Source: Erysipelotrichaceae bacterium (GTDB taxonomy: Bacteria; Bacillota_I; Bacilli_A; Erysipelotrichales; Erysipelotrichaceae). From it: a stretch of 64,000 nt of DNA. The first letter of the stretch is position 1. Each line of letters starts with the position of its first letter. Location of the stretch: NCBI GenBank assembly GCA_017419165.1, contig JAFOLW010000028.1, positions 1 to 64,000 of the forward strand, read 5' to 3'. A program made the translations under genes and the position numbers. The notes beneath the pieces are model-generated. The model worked only from the letters and a program-made list of their open reading frames with translations, ran no database searches and was not told the DNA's origin. This document shows positions 18,535-28,486 of the stretch, piece after piece.

Positions 18535-19113
18535 GTGAAGGGAATCGCTGAAAACAAGAAGTTTATCACGACCTCAGAACTGAAAGACATGGGCTATTCC
18601 TATTACAGGATCGGTAAACTGGAAGAGGATGGCATCCTTTCCCGTGTAAATCGAAGCACATATGAAAACCTCATATACAAAGGGGATGAAAATGACTTTT
18701 TCAGCGCTGAAGCCTTTGTGCCGAGCGGTGTGATTTGTTTGATGAGCGCAGCCCGATATTACGAGCTTACCAATTATCTGCCGGATGCCGTGGATGTTGC
18801 TATTGAACGCAAGAAAAAGGTCAATACTCTGCCTGAATGGCCCAGGATCAGGATCTTCTATTTTGATCGATCCCGGATGGATCTTGGTGTAACTGAAGTA
18901 CAGGAAGGCAAGAACCGCTTCCATATCTTTGATATTGAGAAAACTGTAGTCGACATAATTTACTACAGGAATAAGATCGGTATAGAAGAGACGTCTGAGA
19001 TACTCAGAAATTACCTGAAACGAAAGGACAGGCAGATCGATATACTTTACGAGTATGCAAAGCGTCTGCGCTGTGAGAAGATCGTAAGAACATATCTGGA
19101 GGTTCTCGTGTAA
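18535..19113 (+). CDS. abiEi: AbiEi-type antitoxin, transcriptional autorepressor
   Basis: 192 residues: an N-terminal winged helix (FITTSELKDMGYSYYRIGKLEEDG) followed by the AbiEi C-terminal domain (VICLMSAARYYELTNYLPD, IFDIEKTVVDII). In type IV AbiE systems this protein represses the operon and neutralises AbiEii. The start is a GTG at 18535, preceded by TAGAGG; the overlapping ATG at 18533 runs into a stop. The gene is more AT-rich, with more AGA and ATA codons than its neighbours, consistent with transfer. It overlaps the toxin gene by one base. Confidence 0.85.
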   Translation: MKGIAENKKFITTSELKDMGYSYYRIGKLEEDGILSRVNRSTYENLIYKGDENDFFSAEAFVPSGVICLMSAARYYELTNYLPDAVDVAIERKKKVNTLPEWPRIRIFYFDRSRMDLGVTEVQEGKNRFHIFDIEKTVVDIIYYRNKIGIEETSEILRNYLKRKDRQIDILYEYAKRLRCEKIVRTYLEVLV

Positions 19114-20012
19114 TGAATGCTGATTCAGTGAAGTCTAGACTTAAGAATTTCGCAATAAAAAACGGCTGCACTTTCCAGGAGGCCCTTACATATTATGGGC
19201 TGGAGAGAACGATCTATCGGATCTCAGTGTCCAAATATGCGGAACACTTCGTATTGAAGGGCGGTATCTTTTTGTATGCGATATTCGATCGCAATTACGA
19301 ACGGGCAACAACAGATGTAGATTTGCTTGCAAGGCGTATATCAAATAGCGGAGAAGAAATGAAGAACATATTCCGGGATATACTTTCTCTGAACTGTGAT
19401 GATGCGCTTGTCTATGATACAGGTTCCATTGTCGTGGAAGATATCACTGAGTTTAAGGAATATCACGGTCTCCATGTTTCAGCAGCAGGATATCTTGATC
19501 GGACAAAAATCCCAATCGGCATTGATATCGGCTTTGGCGATGTGATCTATCCCGATGCAGTAAAAATGGACTTCCCCGTTATACTCGATATGGATCCGCC
19601 CAGAGTAAACGTCTATTCACTGGAATCATCTATAGCAGAGAAATTGGAAGCTATCATACATAACGGATATCTCAACAGCAGGTATAAGGATTTTTATGAT
19701 ATCTATGTCCTTTCACAGAGATACAAATTCTCATACAAAGCGCTTAGGGAAGCCGTTACAGAGACCTTTGAGAACAGGAAAACACAGATGACAATGGATT
19801 CTGCAGTTTTCGGGGATGAATTTCTGAACGATCCGATGCATCAGAAGAGATGGGATGCATTTTTGAAAAAGAAGAAAGCACATGTTCAGGTATCTATGGA
19901 AGAAATGATGGATCGAATAAAAGCTTTTGCCTCTCCATTGCTCAAAGGAATAGAAAAAGAAAAGTGGAGTCCTGAAAAAGGCATCTGGGAAAACGGCGAT
20001 TGCAATAATTGA
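19113..20012 (+). CDS. abiEii: AbiEii-type nucleotidyltransferase toxin
   Basis: 299-residue nucleotidyltransferase of the AbiEii/AbiGii family. The signature HFVLKGGIFLYAIF with YERATTDVDLLARR gives the GG and Asp-x-Asp catalytic pattern; IDIGFGDVIYPD and SIAEKLEAIIH are the later family motifs. Members cause abortive infection or growth arrest, probably by modifying tRNA. It starts within the stop of the antitoxin gene (TAATG). All family motifs look intact, so the pair is likely functional. Confidence 0.87.
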   Translation: MNADSVKSRLKNFAIKNGCTFQEALTYYGLERTIYRISVSKYAEHFVLKGGIFLYAIFDRNYERATTDVDLLARRISNSGEEMKNIFRDILSLNCDDALVYDTGSIVVEDITEFKEYHGLHVSAAGYLDRTKIPIGIDIGFGDVIYPDAVKMDFPVILDMDPPRVNVYSLESSIAEKLEAIIHNGYLNSRYKDFYDIYVLSQRYKFSYKALREAVTETFENRKTQMTMDSAVFGDEFLNDPMHQKRWDAFLKKKKAHVQVSMEEMMDRIKAFASPLLKGIEKEKWSPEKGIWENGDCNN

Positions 20013-20170
20013 AAGTGAGTAAAACATATTGCTCATTTTTTTTATTCAAAACAGGATACAAATTAAAACCTTATTAAAAGGGAGGTACCGGGAACGAAAA
20101 ACAATGATGAATATAGACCAAAATAAAAGCGGGTATCCACAAATCAACCCACTTTCATGTATGAAGAGCC

Positions 20171-20205
20171 AAAAAAGTCTTCTTTTTTTTGAAGACTTTG
20201 GAGAT
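20171..20205. terminator. Terminator for the minus-strand membrane protein gene
   Basis: AAAGTCTTC (20174-20182) pairs with GAAGACTTT (20191-20199) around eight T. Six A on the left give a T-tract on the minus strand. Confidence 0.6.
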
Positions 20206-20801
20206 CATTTTTTGTTCAGTGAATCTTTATAGGATTCCAGCAGCAGTCCGTCGTTGATGTAGGCATTCAGGTATTTTGGCTTGAGTGCTTTTTCATAGGC
20301 ATCGGTCAGCACCTTGTATTCCGGAATGGAAGAGATGATGACGTTGGGGATGATCAGACAATCGTTTTCTTTTCCTTCGACGTAGGTGACATAGACATCG
20401 CCTTTGGGGATGGATGTCTGATGAAGGGAGAACTTTTCGATGATCTGTCCGTCGAACTTTTTCATGTCGTTGTCGTAGATCTCGACGTCCAGTTTCCAAA
20501 AGACGTGGTTCTTGAAACGGGCATCTCTGGCGAAACGGACGAAGGAGCCGTCTTTGATGCGGGCCAATGCGACATCGCCGTTGGATACGGCTTTGCGGAT
20601 CAGTCTTTTGTCGCTGTTGAGATCATACCAGGAATACAGTACCGTTAGTAAAAACATGAAAAAGACGAAGCCCAGGATCACCATAAGAGCTCTGTCCTGC
20701 CAGACCTGCCGCGTCTTTAAAAGTGTTATGATCGCTGCGATCTCTATAATTACGATACAAGTTAATATAAATGTTGACCTTTTATACAATTTTAACTGCA
20801 T
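20205..20801 (-). CDS. Membrane protein with two N-terminal helices, unknown function
   Basis: 198 residues. Two hydrophobic segments at about 9-28 (STFILTCIVIIEIAAIITLL) and 37-58 form a hairpin, followed by a soluble domain with beta-strand character that ends in a helical tail. No family is recognised. A gene with similar layout, but no obvious sequence match, is at 23133. Its upstream region abuts the palindrome at 20838-20861 that also serves the PTS promoter. Confidence 0.65.
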   Translation of the reverse strand: MQLKLYKRSTFILTCIVIIEIAAIITLLKTRQVWQDRALMVILGFVFFMFLLTVLYSWYDLNSDKRLIRKAVSNGDVALARIKDGSFVRFARDARFKNHVFWKLDVEIYDNDMKKFDGQIIEKFSLHQTSIPKGDVYVTYVEGKENDCLIIPNVIISSIPEYKVLTDAYEKALKPKYLNAYINDGLLLESYKDSLNKK

Positions 20802-20837
20802 GGTTTTTCTTACCTCTCAAATAGATTTTACCACCCG

Positions 20838-20861
20838 CACACAATTTATGGGAATTGTGTG
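20838..20861. promoter_or_regulatory. Perfect 24-bp palindrome upstream of the PTS operon
   Basis: CACACAATT (20838-20846) and AATTGTGTG (20853-20861) are exact inverted arms with a 6-base spacer. The right arm overlaps the first of the 11-bp repeats. A dimeric repressor or activator site is likely. Confidence 0.55.
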
Positions 20862-20908
20862 ATAACTGTGTGAAAATTGTTGAAATCGCTTTCGGTATGT
20901 CCTACAAT
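20857..20908 (+). promoter_or_regulatory. PTS operon promoter with 11-bp direct repeats and a cre-like box
   Basis: Three units with exact 11-base spacing, GTGTGATAACT (20857), GTGTGAAAATT (20868) and GTTGAAATCGC (20879), run into the promoter. The -35 is TTGAAA (20880-20885) and the -10 is TACAAT (20903-20908), with a 17-base spacer. TGAAATCGCTTTCG (20881-20894) fits the CcpA cre consensus at 13 of 14 positions and covers the -35. The repeats recur before the ABC and ECF transporter genes. Confidence 0.6.
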
Positions 20909-20937
20909 CAAATTGTAAGGAGGTTCATATAACTATT

Positions 20938-21663
20938 ATGAGCAATTTAATGTTAGGTATAATCCTCGGCTTATGGTCAGGTGTGGCTATGGTCCTGGAT
21001 TTGTCCGGTTTAGGTGTCCGTACTCCTATCATCACCGGTCTCCTGGCTGGTCTTTGCACAGGTAATGTCGGCATGGGCTTGCAAGTCGGTTCCGTCATGC
21101 TGATCAACAGCTTGGGCTTCTACACTTACGGCGGAGCTACGATCCCTGACTTCATCACCGGTTCCATCTTCGGTACTGTCGTCGGTGCCAAAGCAGGTAA
21201 CGTTGATGCAGGTATCGTCGTTGCACAGGGTATCGCCCTTCTGATGTCTGAAATGGATATCTTAGGTCGTGCTTCCACAACGGTCTTCCAGCACTTAGGT
21301 GAAAAAGCATTGGCTGACAACAACATTCCTAAGTTCGAGACATTCACCTTATTAGGTGTCCTGCCTTGGGCTCTGTCAAGAATGCTGCCGGTCGTCCTGG
21401 GCATGGTCCTGATCGACAACGTCGTTGCATTGACGAACTTCGCTACGAGCATCGAATGGATCGCTAACGGTCTGAGAGTCGTCGGTAAAGTCTTACCGGC
21501 TGTCGGTTTCGCTCTTCTGTTATCCTACATGGATCTCAAGAAGTACTGGCCGTTCTTCGTTATCGGCTTCGTTCTGTTCGCATACGCCGGTATGGGTACG
21601 GTAGCTCTGGCTTTAGTCGGTCTCGCTGCTGCCAGCTTCTTTGTAAAGGGAGGTGTTGAATAA
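20938..21663 (+). CDS. Mannose-class PTS EIIC component
   Basis: 241-residue, very hydrophobic EIIC of the mannose/fructose/sorbose family. Diagnostic segments include LGLWSGVAMVLDLSGLGVRTP, GLCTGNVGMGLQVGSVMLIN and GIALLMSEMDILGR. It forms the sugar channel together with EIID. AAGGAGG lies 14 bases before the ATG, a long but usable spacing. The stop overlaps the EIID start by one base. Sugar specificity cannot be read from sequence. Confidence 0.93.
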   Translation: MSNLMLGIILGLWSGVAMVLDLSGLGVRTPIITGLLAGLCTGNVGMGLQVGSVMLINSLGFYTYGGATIPDFITGSIFGTVVGAKAGNVDAGIVVAQGIALLMSEMDILGRASTTVFQHLGEKALADNNIPKFETFTLLGVLPWALSRMLPVVLGMVLIDNVVALTNFATSIEWIANGLRVVGKVLPAVGFALLLSYMDLKKYWPFFVIGFVLFAYAGMGTVALALVGLAAASFFVKGGVE

Positions 21664-22478
21664 TGTCTAAAAAGTTAACACAAGCTGCTTTAAAGAAAGC
21701 ATGTTCAAGACATAACTGGGCATTACAGTGGTGCTGGAACTATGAAAAGATGCAGGCTGCAGGCTATGCATACGCAATGGTTCCTGTCGTAAAAGAATTA
21801 TATGATGGCAATGAAGAACAGTGCAGACAGCTCGAAAGGCATATGCAGTTCTATAACACTCACCCGGGAGCTTCCGCTCTGATCTGCGGTGCAGGTGTTG
21901 CCCTTGAAGAAGGCGGACAGCCGGAAGTTCACGACAGCTTAAAGGTCGCTTTGATGGGTCCTTTAGCCGGTATCGGTGATACGATCCAGGCCGTCTTAGT
22001 CACTCCTCCGTTCAATATCATTGCTGCAGGTCTGGCTTCCGAAGGCAATGCGATCGGTGCGATCCTTGCTTCCACGCTTCCTGTATTGGCTCTGTTCATC
22101 TTAAGATGGCCGTTGTTCAACTACGGTTACAAACAGGGTGCTAACGTTATCAACGATGTTGCAGGTGCCGGTATGATCGACAAGCTGCAGGTCGGTGCTA
22201 ATATCTTAGGTGTCACCGTCATGGGCGGATTCGTTCCTTCAATGATCGGTGCTACTCTTCCTGTCAAATTAGGTAAGGATTTGACGATCGACGGTGCTAC
22301 TGTTGAAGCTAAGACTTTACAGCAGGTCCTCGATGCCATCTTCCCGTACCTGGTACCTCTGGCACTGACATTCGGCTGCTACTATCTGATCAAGGTCAGA
22401 AAGATGTCTCCGCTGTCTGTCATCCTGATCCTCTTCGTCGTCGCATTCGTTCTGGGTGCTCTCGGCTGGATGGCTTAA
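21663..22478 (+). CDS. Mannose-class PTS EIID component
   Basis: 271-residue EIID. Family hallmarks: HNWALQWCWNYEKMQAAGYA at about 18-37, FYNTHPGASALICGAGVALEE, and LMGPLAGIGDTIQAVLVTP. The C-terminal half contains several membrane helices. Length is normal for EIID. It is translationally coupled to EIIC (TAATG) and followed by a terminator, so the EIIB gene is transcribed separately or by readthrough. Confidence 0.94.
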   Translation: MSKKLTQAALKKACSRHNWALQWCWNYEKMQAAGYAYAMVPVVKELYDGNEEQCRQLERHMQFYNTHPGASALICGAGVALEEGGQPEVHDSLKVALMGPLAGIGDTIQAVLVTPPFNIIAAGLASEGNAIGAILASTLPVLALFILRWPLFNYGYKQGANVINDVAGAGMIDKLQVGANILGVTVMGGFVPSMIGATLPVKLGKDLTIDGATVEAKTLQQVLDAIFPYLVPLALTFGCYYLIKVRKMSPLSVILILFVVAFVLGALGWMA

Positions 22479-22496
22479 TACCAAGACAGAAGATTC

Positions 22497-22530
22497 AAAG
22501 CGCAGGTCGGAAGATCTGCGCTTTCTTTTT
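22497..22530 (+). terminator. Terminator after EIID
   Basis: AAAGCGCAG (22497-22505) pairs with CTGCGCTTT (22516-22524) and is followed by CTTTTT. Confidence 0.85.
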
Positions 22531-22537
22531 GTAAAAA

Positions 22538-22567
22538 TGTAAACGCTTTACTACTCAGTGCTATAAT
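22538..22567 (+). promoter_or_regulatory. cre box and -10 of the EIIB promoter
   Basis: TGTAAACGCTTTA at 22538-22550 is a near-consensus CcpA site. TATAAT follows at 22562-22567, placing the cre box over the -35 position, as in catabolite-repressed promoters of Bacillota. Confidence 0.65.
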
Positions 22568-22588
22568 GAGTTATGGAGGTATGATTTT

Positions 22589-23074
22589 ATGATCAAACAT
22601 TTAAGAATAGACAACAGACTGATCCACGGTCAGGTCGCCGTTACCTGGATGAACTCGATCGGCGCAGACAAGATCATCGTCTGCAATGACAAGGTCGCTG
22701 CCGACCCGATCCAGAAGATGGCTTTGCCGATGGCCGCAAGAGGAAATACCGTTTATGTATTCTCTGTTGCAGAGACCATCAAATATGCGCAGGAACATCC
22801 GGATGAGACGATGTTCGTCATCTGCAAGTTCCCATCCGATGCTCTGCAGGTCTTAGAGTCCGGTGTTGAAGTCAAGGAAGTCAATGTCGGTAATGCCGCT
22901 CCGATCCAGGGAACGAATTACAAGATGGTCACGAAATCCATCGCTGTCACCGAAGATGATGCGAAGTGCTACCGCAAGATCGCCGAAATGCGCGGCGGTG
23001 TACTGACCAGCAGACTGACGACGATGAACGAAACGGAAAACTTCCTGGACCTGCTGTCCAAGAACGGATTGTAA
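22589..23074 (+). CDS. Mannose-class PTS EIIB component
   Basis: 161-residue EIIB. The phosphorylated residue is His13 in RIDNRLIHGQVAVTW, the family signature. KMALPMAARG and CKFPSDALQVLESG follow as expected. ATGGAGGT is the ribosome binding site. It passes phosphate from EIIA (50646, minus strand) to sugar entering through the EIIC/EIID channel. Confidence 0.94.
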   Translation: MIKHLRIDNRLIHGQVAVTWMNSIGADKIIVCNDKVAADPIQKMALPMAARGNTVYVFSVAETIKYAQEHPDETMFVICKFPSDALQVLESGVEVKEVNVGNAAPIQGTNYKMVTKSIAVTEDDAKCYRKIAEMRGGVLTSRLTTMNETENFLDLLSKNGL

Positions 23075-23084
23075 AAACAAGTTC

Positions 23085-23114
23085 GATGGCCGGATCACCG
23101 GCCATCTTTTTTTG
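23085..23114 (+). terminator. Terminator after EIIB
   Basis: GATGGCCGG (23085-23093) pairs with CCGGCCATC (23098-23106), loop ATCA, followed by eight T. Confidence 0.88.
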
Positions 23115-23132
23115 TGCTAGAATCATAGTTGT

Positions 23133-23657
23133 ATGAATGAGATCAAATATGTCGATATCGCAGACTGCAAGAGCCAGGGGAACTTTCTCAAGGCAGTCTG
23201 TTTCAAACCGAAGAAGGCACCGCTGATCTGCCTGATCCTGGGGGTCTTGCTGATGATCCCCAATAATTCTTATGTGCGTCTTTTAGGTGTCTTTTTCATC
23301 TTCATGTCGTTTCTGGTCATCAAGCTGGTGAGAGACTTCAAAGTCATGGACATCTTTGACAAGGGCATCATGTTCTACGGCGACGAGGAAGCAAAGACCG
23401 CTTATTTCCTCCCGTTCGAGGAGATGGAAAGCTGGATCGTCAGGCACGAGAACGGCCACGATACGATCGAGGTCAAAACGAAAAACGGGGAGATGATCAT
23501 CAAGGACAGTTTCGAGGCCGACAAAGCGTATAAGGCATTGTATTCGCTGGTGAGGGAAAAGGATGAGAAATACATTCAGGCACTCAAGAACCGCGAACAT
23601 GAACTGTCGATCCCGGATGCCTTCAACAACATCAAACGTTCCTTCCGTAAGAAATAA
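23133..23657 (+). CDS. Membrane-anchored protein of unknown function
   Basis: 174 residues. Two adjacent hydrophobic helices at about 29-43 (APLICLILGVLLMIP) and 47-66 form a hairpin. A soluble domain follows with alternating strands (GIMFYGDEEAKTAYFLPFEEM) and a Lys-rich C-terminal tail. It resembles a small PH-like membrane protein, which is a guess. A TAGAAT -10 at 23118-23123 ends 9 bases before the ATG and no ribosome binding site is present, so it is probably leaderless. Confidence 0.65.
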   Translation: MNEIKYVDIADCKSQGNFLKAVCFKPKKAPLICLILGVLLMIPNNSYVRLLGVFFIFMSFLVIKLVRDFKVMDIFDKGIMFYGDEEAKTAYFLPFEEMESWIVRHENGHDTIEVKTKNGEMIIKDSFEADKAYKALYSLVREKDEKYIQALKNREHELSIPDAFNNIKRSFRKK

Positions 23658-23769
23658 GTCTTACGGATTTTTTTATTGGTCTTTCACATGGATGACACGG
23701 CAAAATGATAAAATGGATTCAGATCTATAAAAGCGGAAAAAACGTCTTTGATCATGACGGGACGTTTGA

Positions 23770-25248
<1,479 letters not shown>

Positions 25249-25260
25249 ACGCTTACATGG

Positions 25261-25299
25261 AAAGGTCTCTGTAAAATAACGCAGAGACCTTTCTTTTTT
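25261..25299 (+). terminator. Terminator after second GH1 gene
   Basis: AAAGGTCTCTG (25261-25271) pairs with CAGAGACCTTT (25282-25292), then CTTTTTT. Confidence 0.88.
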
Positions 25300-25338
25300 G
25301 TGTTTCCATCGAAGAAAAATGCGCTATGATTGTAGGGC

Positions 25339-26508
25339 ATGAATCCTTTGGAGAAAAAGACGGTATTGCTGAATACCGTGTTCAATTTCGGTGCGACCCT
25401 GGTGTCGCAGTTCATCTCGGTGTACCTGTACATCTATACAGGTTCTTTGCCGCTGATGTGTTTATACATCATCGTGCGGATCGGACTGTTTCCGGTCTTC
25501 TTTGCCCTGGGCAATCACCTGTCCAAGAAACATTCCTTCACGCTGACTTATACATTGGGACTCATCTTCATCACGTTAGGCCTGGTCTTCTCTTTGCTTG
25601 CCGGACCTTTGTTTGAAATGAATCCTTTCTATGTGCTGATCGTGGCGGCGATCATCGGCTCCGGTGAAGGTTTCTATTATTTTTCCGCCAATACCTGCAA
25701 CCAGATCGTCTCCGGCGTGGAGAGCCGGGCGGCCTTCCTGTCCTACAACGGGGTCTTCTCCAATATGACGAGCTTACTGGCGCCGATCTTCTCCGGCTTC
25801 GTTCTGGCCCATACGGCATCGGAGATGGAAGGCTACCGTTTCATCTTATTGACGATCATCGTCATCTTCGTCTTTGTCATCTTCATGGCTTTATCGGTCT
25901 CCGCCCATTCCAGAGACAAGGATGCTTCTTTGCTGAAGGCGCTGTCTTTGAAGGACAAAGTCTGGCGGGATCACTGCATCGCCGTCTTCTTTTACGGATT
26001 AAGAGACGGGGTCGGGCTCAATGTCATCGGTCTTCTGATCTATGAGGCGGCGGGAAACGGCGGGACGTATTCGAAGCTGCAGACTTTGTTTTCGTTTATC
26101 ATGATCTTTTCTTACTATCTTTTGAAGAAGGTGCTGAGAAAAGACCGCATCGCAGCGACGATGCGGATCGGTGTCTTCTTCAAGATCCTGTCGACGTATT
26201 CCCTGATCTTCGTGCCCAATACGGTCGGTGCGGTCTTCTACGGCATCGGCAATGCCATGGCGGCGGCTTTCTATGACAACAGTTATTCTTATCTGTCCGC
26301 CAACATCATCGGCCGTTATGCCGATGAGATGACGGTCAGGATCGTGGCGAAGGAGACCTATCTTTCTTTGGCGAGATGCACGTCGATGGCTCTGGTGATC
26401 CTGGCGTATTTCCTTCTGCCGGAAGCGTACTATCTGAAGATCTCAGTCACGCTCATCACTCTGGCGACGATCGTAACGACGAAGATCCTGCTCAAGTACA
26501 GGTCATAA
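25339..26508 (+). CDS. MFS transporter
   Basis: 389 residues with about twelve hydrophobic helices in the major facilitator pattern and a central charged loop (SAHSRDKDASLLKALSLKDK) between the two six-helix halves. The substrate is unknown. A TATGAT -10 at 25325-25330 ends 8 bases before the ATG, so it is probably leaderless; GTAGGG is too close to act as a ribosome binding site. Confidence 0.82.
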   Translation: MNPLEKKTVLLNTVFNFGATLVSQFISVYLYIYTGSLPLMCLYIIVRIGLFPVFFALGNHLSKKHSFTLTYTLGLIFITLGLVFSLLAGPLFEMNPFYVLIVAAIIGSGEGFYYFSANTCNQIVSGVESRAAFLSYNGVFSNMTSLLAPIFSGFVLAHTASEMEGYRFILLTIIVIFVFVIFMALSVSAHSRDKDASLLKALSLKDKVWRDHCIAVFFYGLRDGVGLNVIGLLIYEAAGNGGTYSKLQTLFSFIMIFSYYLLKKVLRKDRIAATMRIGVFFKILSTYSLIFVPNTVGAVFYGIGNAMAAAFYDNSYSYLSANIIGRYADEMTVRIVAKETYLSLARCTSMALVILAYFLLPEAYYLKISVTLITLATIVTTKILLKYRS

Positions 26509-26536
26509 AAAAAGAAGGAACTTCGTCAGTTCCTTC
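26507..26536. terminator. Terminator between convergent genes
   Basis: GAAGGAACT (26514-26522) pairs with AGTTCCTTC (26528-26536) around TCGTC. The A-tract at 26507-26513 makes it a good terminator for the minus-strand operon; it overlaps the end of the hydrolase gene. Confidence 0.75.
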
Positions 26537-27701
26537 CGATGTTTTGAAGGGTCGAGATGATCCTTTTTTTCGTTTCTTCAGTCAAAGTATCAGTAAACAT
26601 CTCGTAGGTGATGTATTGAAACCCGATCGGCAAGACATAAGGACCGTAGCCGTTGGAATAGGAGACCAGCAGCTCCCGGTCTTTGTCGAGAAAGTCCATA
26701 TATTCCGAGAAGATCTCATTCGGGAAGAAGATGAGCCTTACGGCAGAGAGATCCAATGAGGCGATGAGGGCTTCCTCGACCGGCTTGCCGAAGATCTGAT
26801 TCTTTTTATTTTCCAGTTTTGCCCGTTCGATCTGACCCAGACGTATCGTCTCCAGTTCCCGCTCCGAAAGGTCGGCGCGGATCTTCGAGAGATCGATCGG
26901 GGTGAACTCGTGATCGAAGCGGACCGTCTCTTCTTTGCACTGCAGTCTGAGCTTTTCCTTCCTGACATCCTGTTTCATGAGACTGTCGATGTCGGAAAGA
27001 AGATGATCGCCCAGTCTGCTCAGAGCGTCATAATCCTGGCCGTCTCGGACGAACCTCGAGGAGATGTCGCCGGCCGCCCCCTGTAAGAAGGAGAAGTCCC
27101 GTTCGGGGCAGGTCTCTTCGAGCTTACGCAAGACGTAGCCCGGATATTCGGCAGAGAAGTAGGGAACGTTGGCCTGTAAGATCGTGGGGTGGCAGTTATA
27201 ATACAGCAGATCGAAGAATTCGTTTTCTCTTTCATAGAAGCGGATTAAGCCCAGGGTCTCGTTGTCTGTCTCGTATCCGGAGATCCTCGACTTGCCGACC
27301 GCCGTCGTATGAAGCCTTTGATAGGAGATTTGAACATCGCTCAATTGTCTGAAGCTGAGCTTGACGGTCTCTTTCTTCAGCAGATCGCAGAGGTAGTTCA
27401 CATAGTCGGGATCCCTGACCGAATTGGCATAGTGGGTATGGGTCGTCGAGGTGATGACTCTGAGTTTTTTGTCGTTATAATATCCCTGGAAATATTCCTG
27501 CAGTTCGTTGCGGTGCTGCAGATCGAAGGCCAGCAGGTCCATCGAGAGATGGATGAGGAAGTGTTCTTCATCTTTGAAGGAGAAGACACGGGCATAGAGC
27601 GGATCGTGGTAGTCGAAGAGCTTCTCTGTCTGGCAGGAATGTCCGCACTGCGTCGTAGGGAAAGGAGAGCGGATATCGATCTTCATGAATGCATATTGCA
27701 T
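26526..27701 (-). CDS. Neutral/alkaline ceramidase-like hydrolase
   Basis: 391-residue protein resembling the catalytic domain of neutral/alkaline non-lysosomal ceramidases. Family-type zinc and active-site segments are present: STTHTHYAN, YYNCHPTILQ and QGAAGDISSR. There is no signal peptide, so it acts in the cytoplasm, unlike secreted ceramidases. Similar domains occur in glycan-use loci, where the substrate is not a ceramide; that is likely here. GGAGG precedes the ATG at 27701. It is the last gene of a three-gene minus-strand operon with two HAD phosphatases. Confidence 0.78.
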   Translation of the reverse strand: MQYAFMKIDIRSPFPTTQCGHSCQTEKLFDYHDPLYARVFSFKDEEHFLIHLSMDLLAFDLQHRNELQEYFQGYYNDKKLRVITSTTHTHYANSVRDPDYVNYLCDLLKKETVKLSFRQLSDVQISYQRLHTTAVGKSRISGYETDNETLGLIRFYERENEFFDLLYYNCHPTILQANVPYFSAEYPGYVLRKLEETCPERDFSFLQGAAGDISSRFVRDGQDYDALSRLGDHLLSDIDSLMKQDVRKEKLRLQCKEETVRFDHEFTPIDLSKIRADLSERELETIRLGQIERAKLENKKNQIFGKPVEEALIASLDLSAVRLIFFPNEIFSEYMDFLDKDRELLVSYSNGYGPYVLPIGFQYITYEMFTDTLTEETKKRIISTLQNIGRN

Positions 27702-27712
27702 GGTTTGACCTC

Positions 27713-28486
27713 CTAGATCAGCCGGTAGTGTTTCAATGCGTTATATAAGCCGTCGTCATCGATGTCATCGGTGACATAGTCGGCCGCTTCTTTGGTGCTT
27801 GGTGCGGCATTGCCCATGGCGATGCCGATGGCGCAGTGTTTCAGCATCCCGATGTCGTTTTCGCCGTCACCGACGCCTAAGGTCTCTTGATCCGTGATGC
27901 CGAAGAGCTTGCAGACCTGGTCGATGCCGTTGGCTTTGGAGATGCCTTTGGGAACGATGTCCACCGCACCCAGGTGCCACCAGGTGATCTCGGCCAGATC
28001 GGAGAGTTCATAGATCGTTTTCACGTCCTCTTCGCTGTTGAAAAAAGCGGAAGCCATATAGACGTCTTCTCCTTCGTATTCCTTGATGCGCGGGATCCCG
28101 GAGGAGACGGCATCCTGTACCTCGTAGACCGTCTCGTTGACGTCGTTGAGGTAGATATCATCTCTGGTGACCATGTACATCGGGAAGCGTTTTTCATTGA
28201 ACAGGGAGATGACTCTTTCCTTGAGTTCGCCTTCGATGGACTGTTCGTAGATCAGTTCGTCGTTCTCATCGAAGACCATCTGTCCGTTGGACAGGATACG
28301 TCCGTCGATATGAAGACGTGTCAGATCGAAATCTTTGAATTCCGCCGGCGCCCGGCCGGTACATAAGAAGACTTTGATGCCGTTTTCCCTGAGCTTGTCG
28401 ATCGCTTCGTAGGCGGAAGCGGGGATGGAAGCACTGCGATGGGAAAAGAGCGTCCCGTCAAAATCCAGGAAGACCGCTTTGATCAT
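27713..28486 (-). CDS. HAD-IIB (Cof-type) phosphatase
   Basis: 257 residues. Motif I FLDFDGTLF near the N-terminus supplies the nucleophile Asp, motif II is LCTGRAPAE, motif III Lys lies in PKGISKANGID, and motif IV is GVGDGENDIGML, followed by GIAMGNAAP. Such enzymes dephosphorylate sugar phosphates. It overlaps the upstream HAD gene by 4 bases (ATGA) and so is translationally coupled. Confidence 0.9.
   Translation of the reverse strand: MIKAVFLDFDGTLFSHRSASIPASAYEAIDKLRENGIKVFLCTGRAPAEFKDFDLTRLHIDGRILSNGQMVFDENDELIYEQSIEGELKERVISLFNEKRFPMYMVTRDDIYLNDVNETVYEVQDAVSSGIPRIKEYEGEDVYMASAFFNSEEDVKTIYELSDLAEITWWHLGAVDIVPKGISKANGIDQVCKLFGITDQETLGVGDGENDIGMLKHCAIGIAMGNAAPSTKEAADYVTDDIDDDGLYNALKHYRLI

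Noticed and set aside
20029-20232. Short plus-strand frame after the AbiE toxin gene
   Set aside because: It covers a terminator and the end of the opposite gene, and the peptide has low complexity; not supported as a gene.
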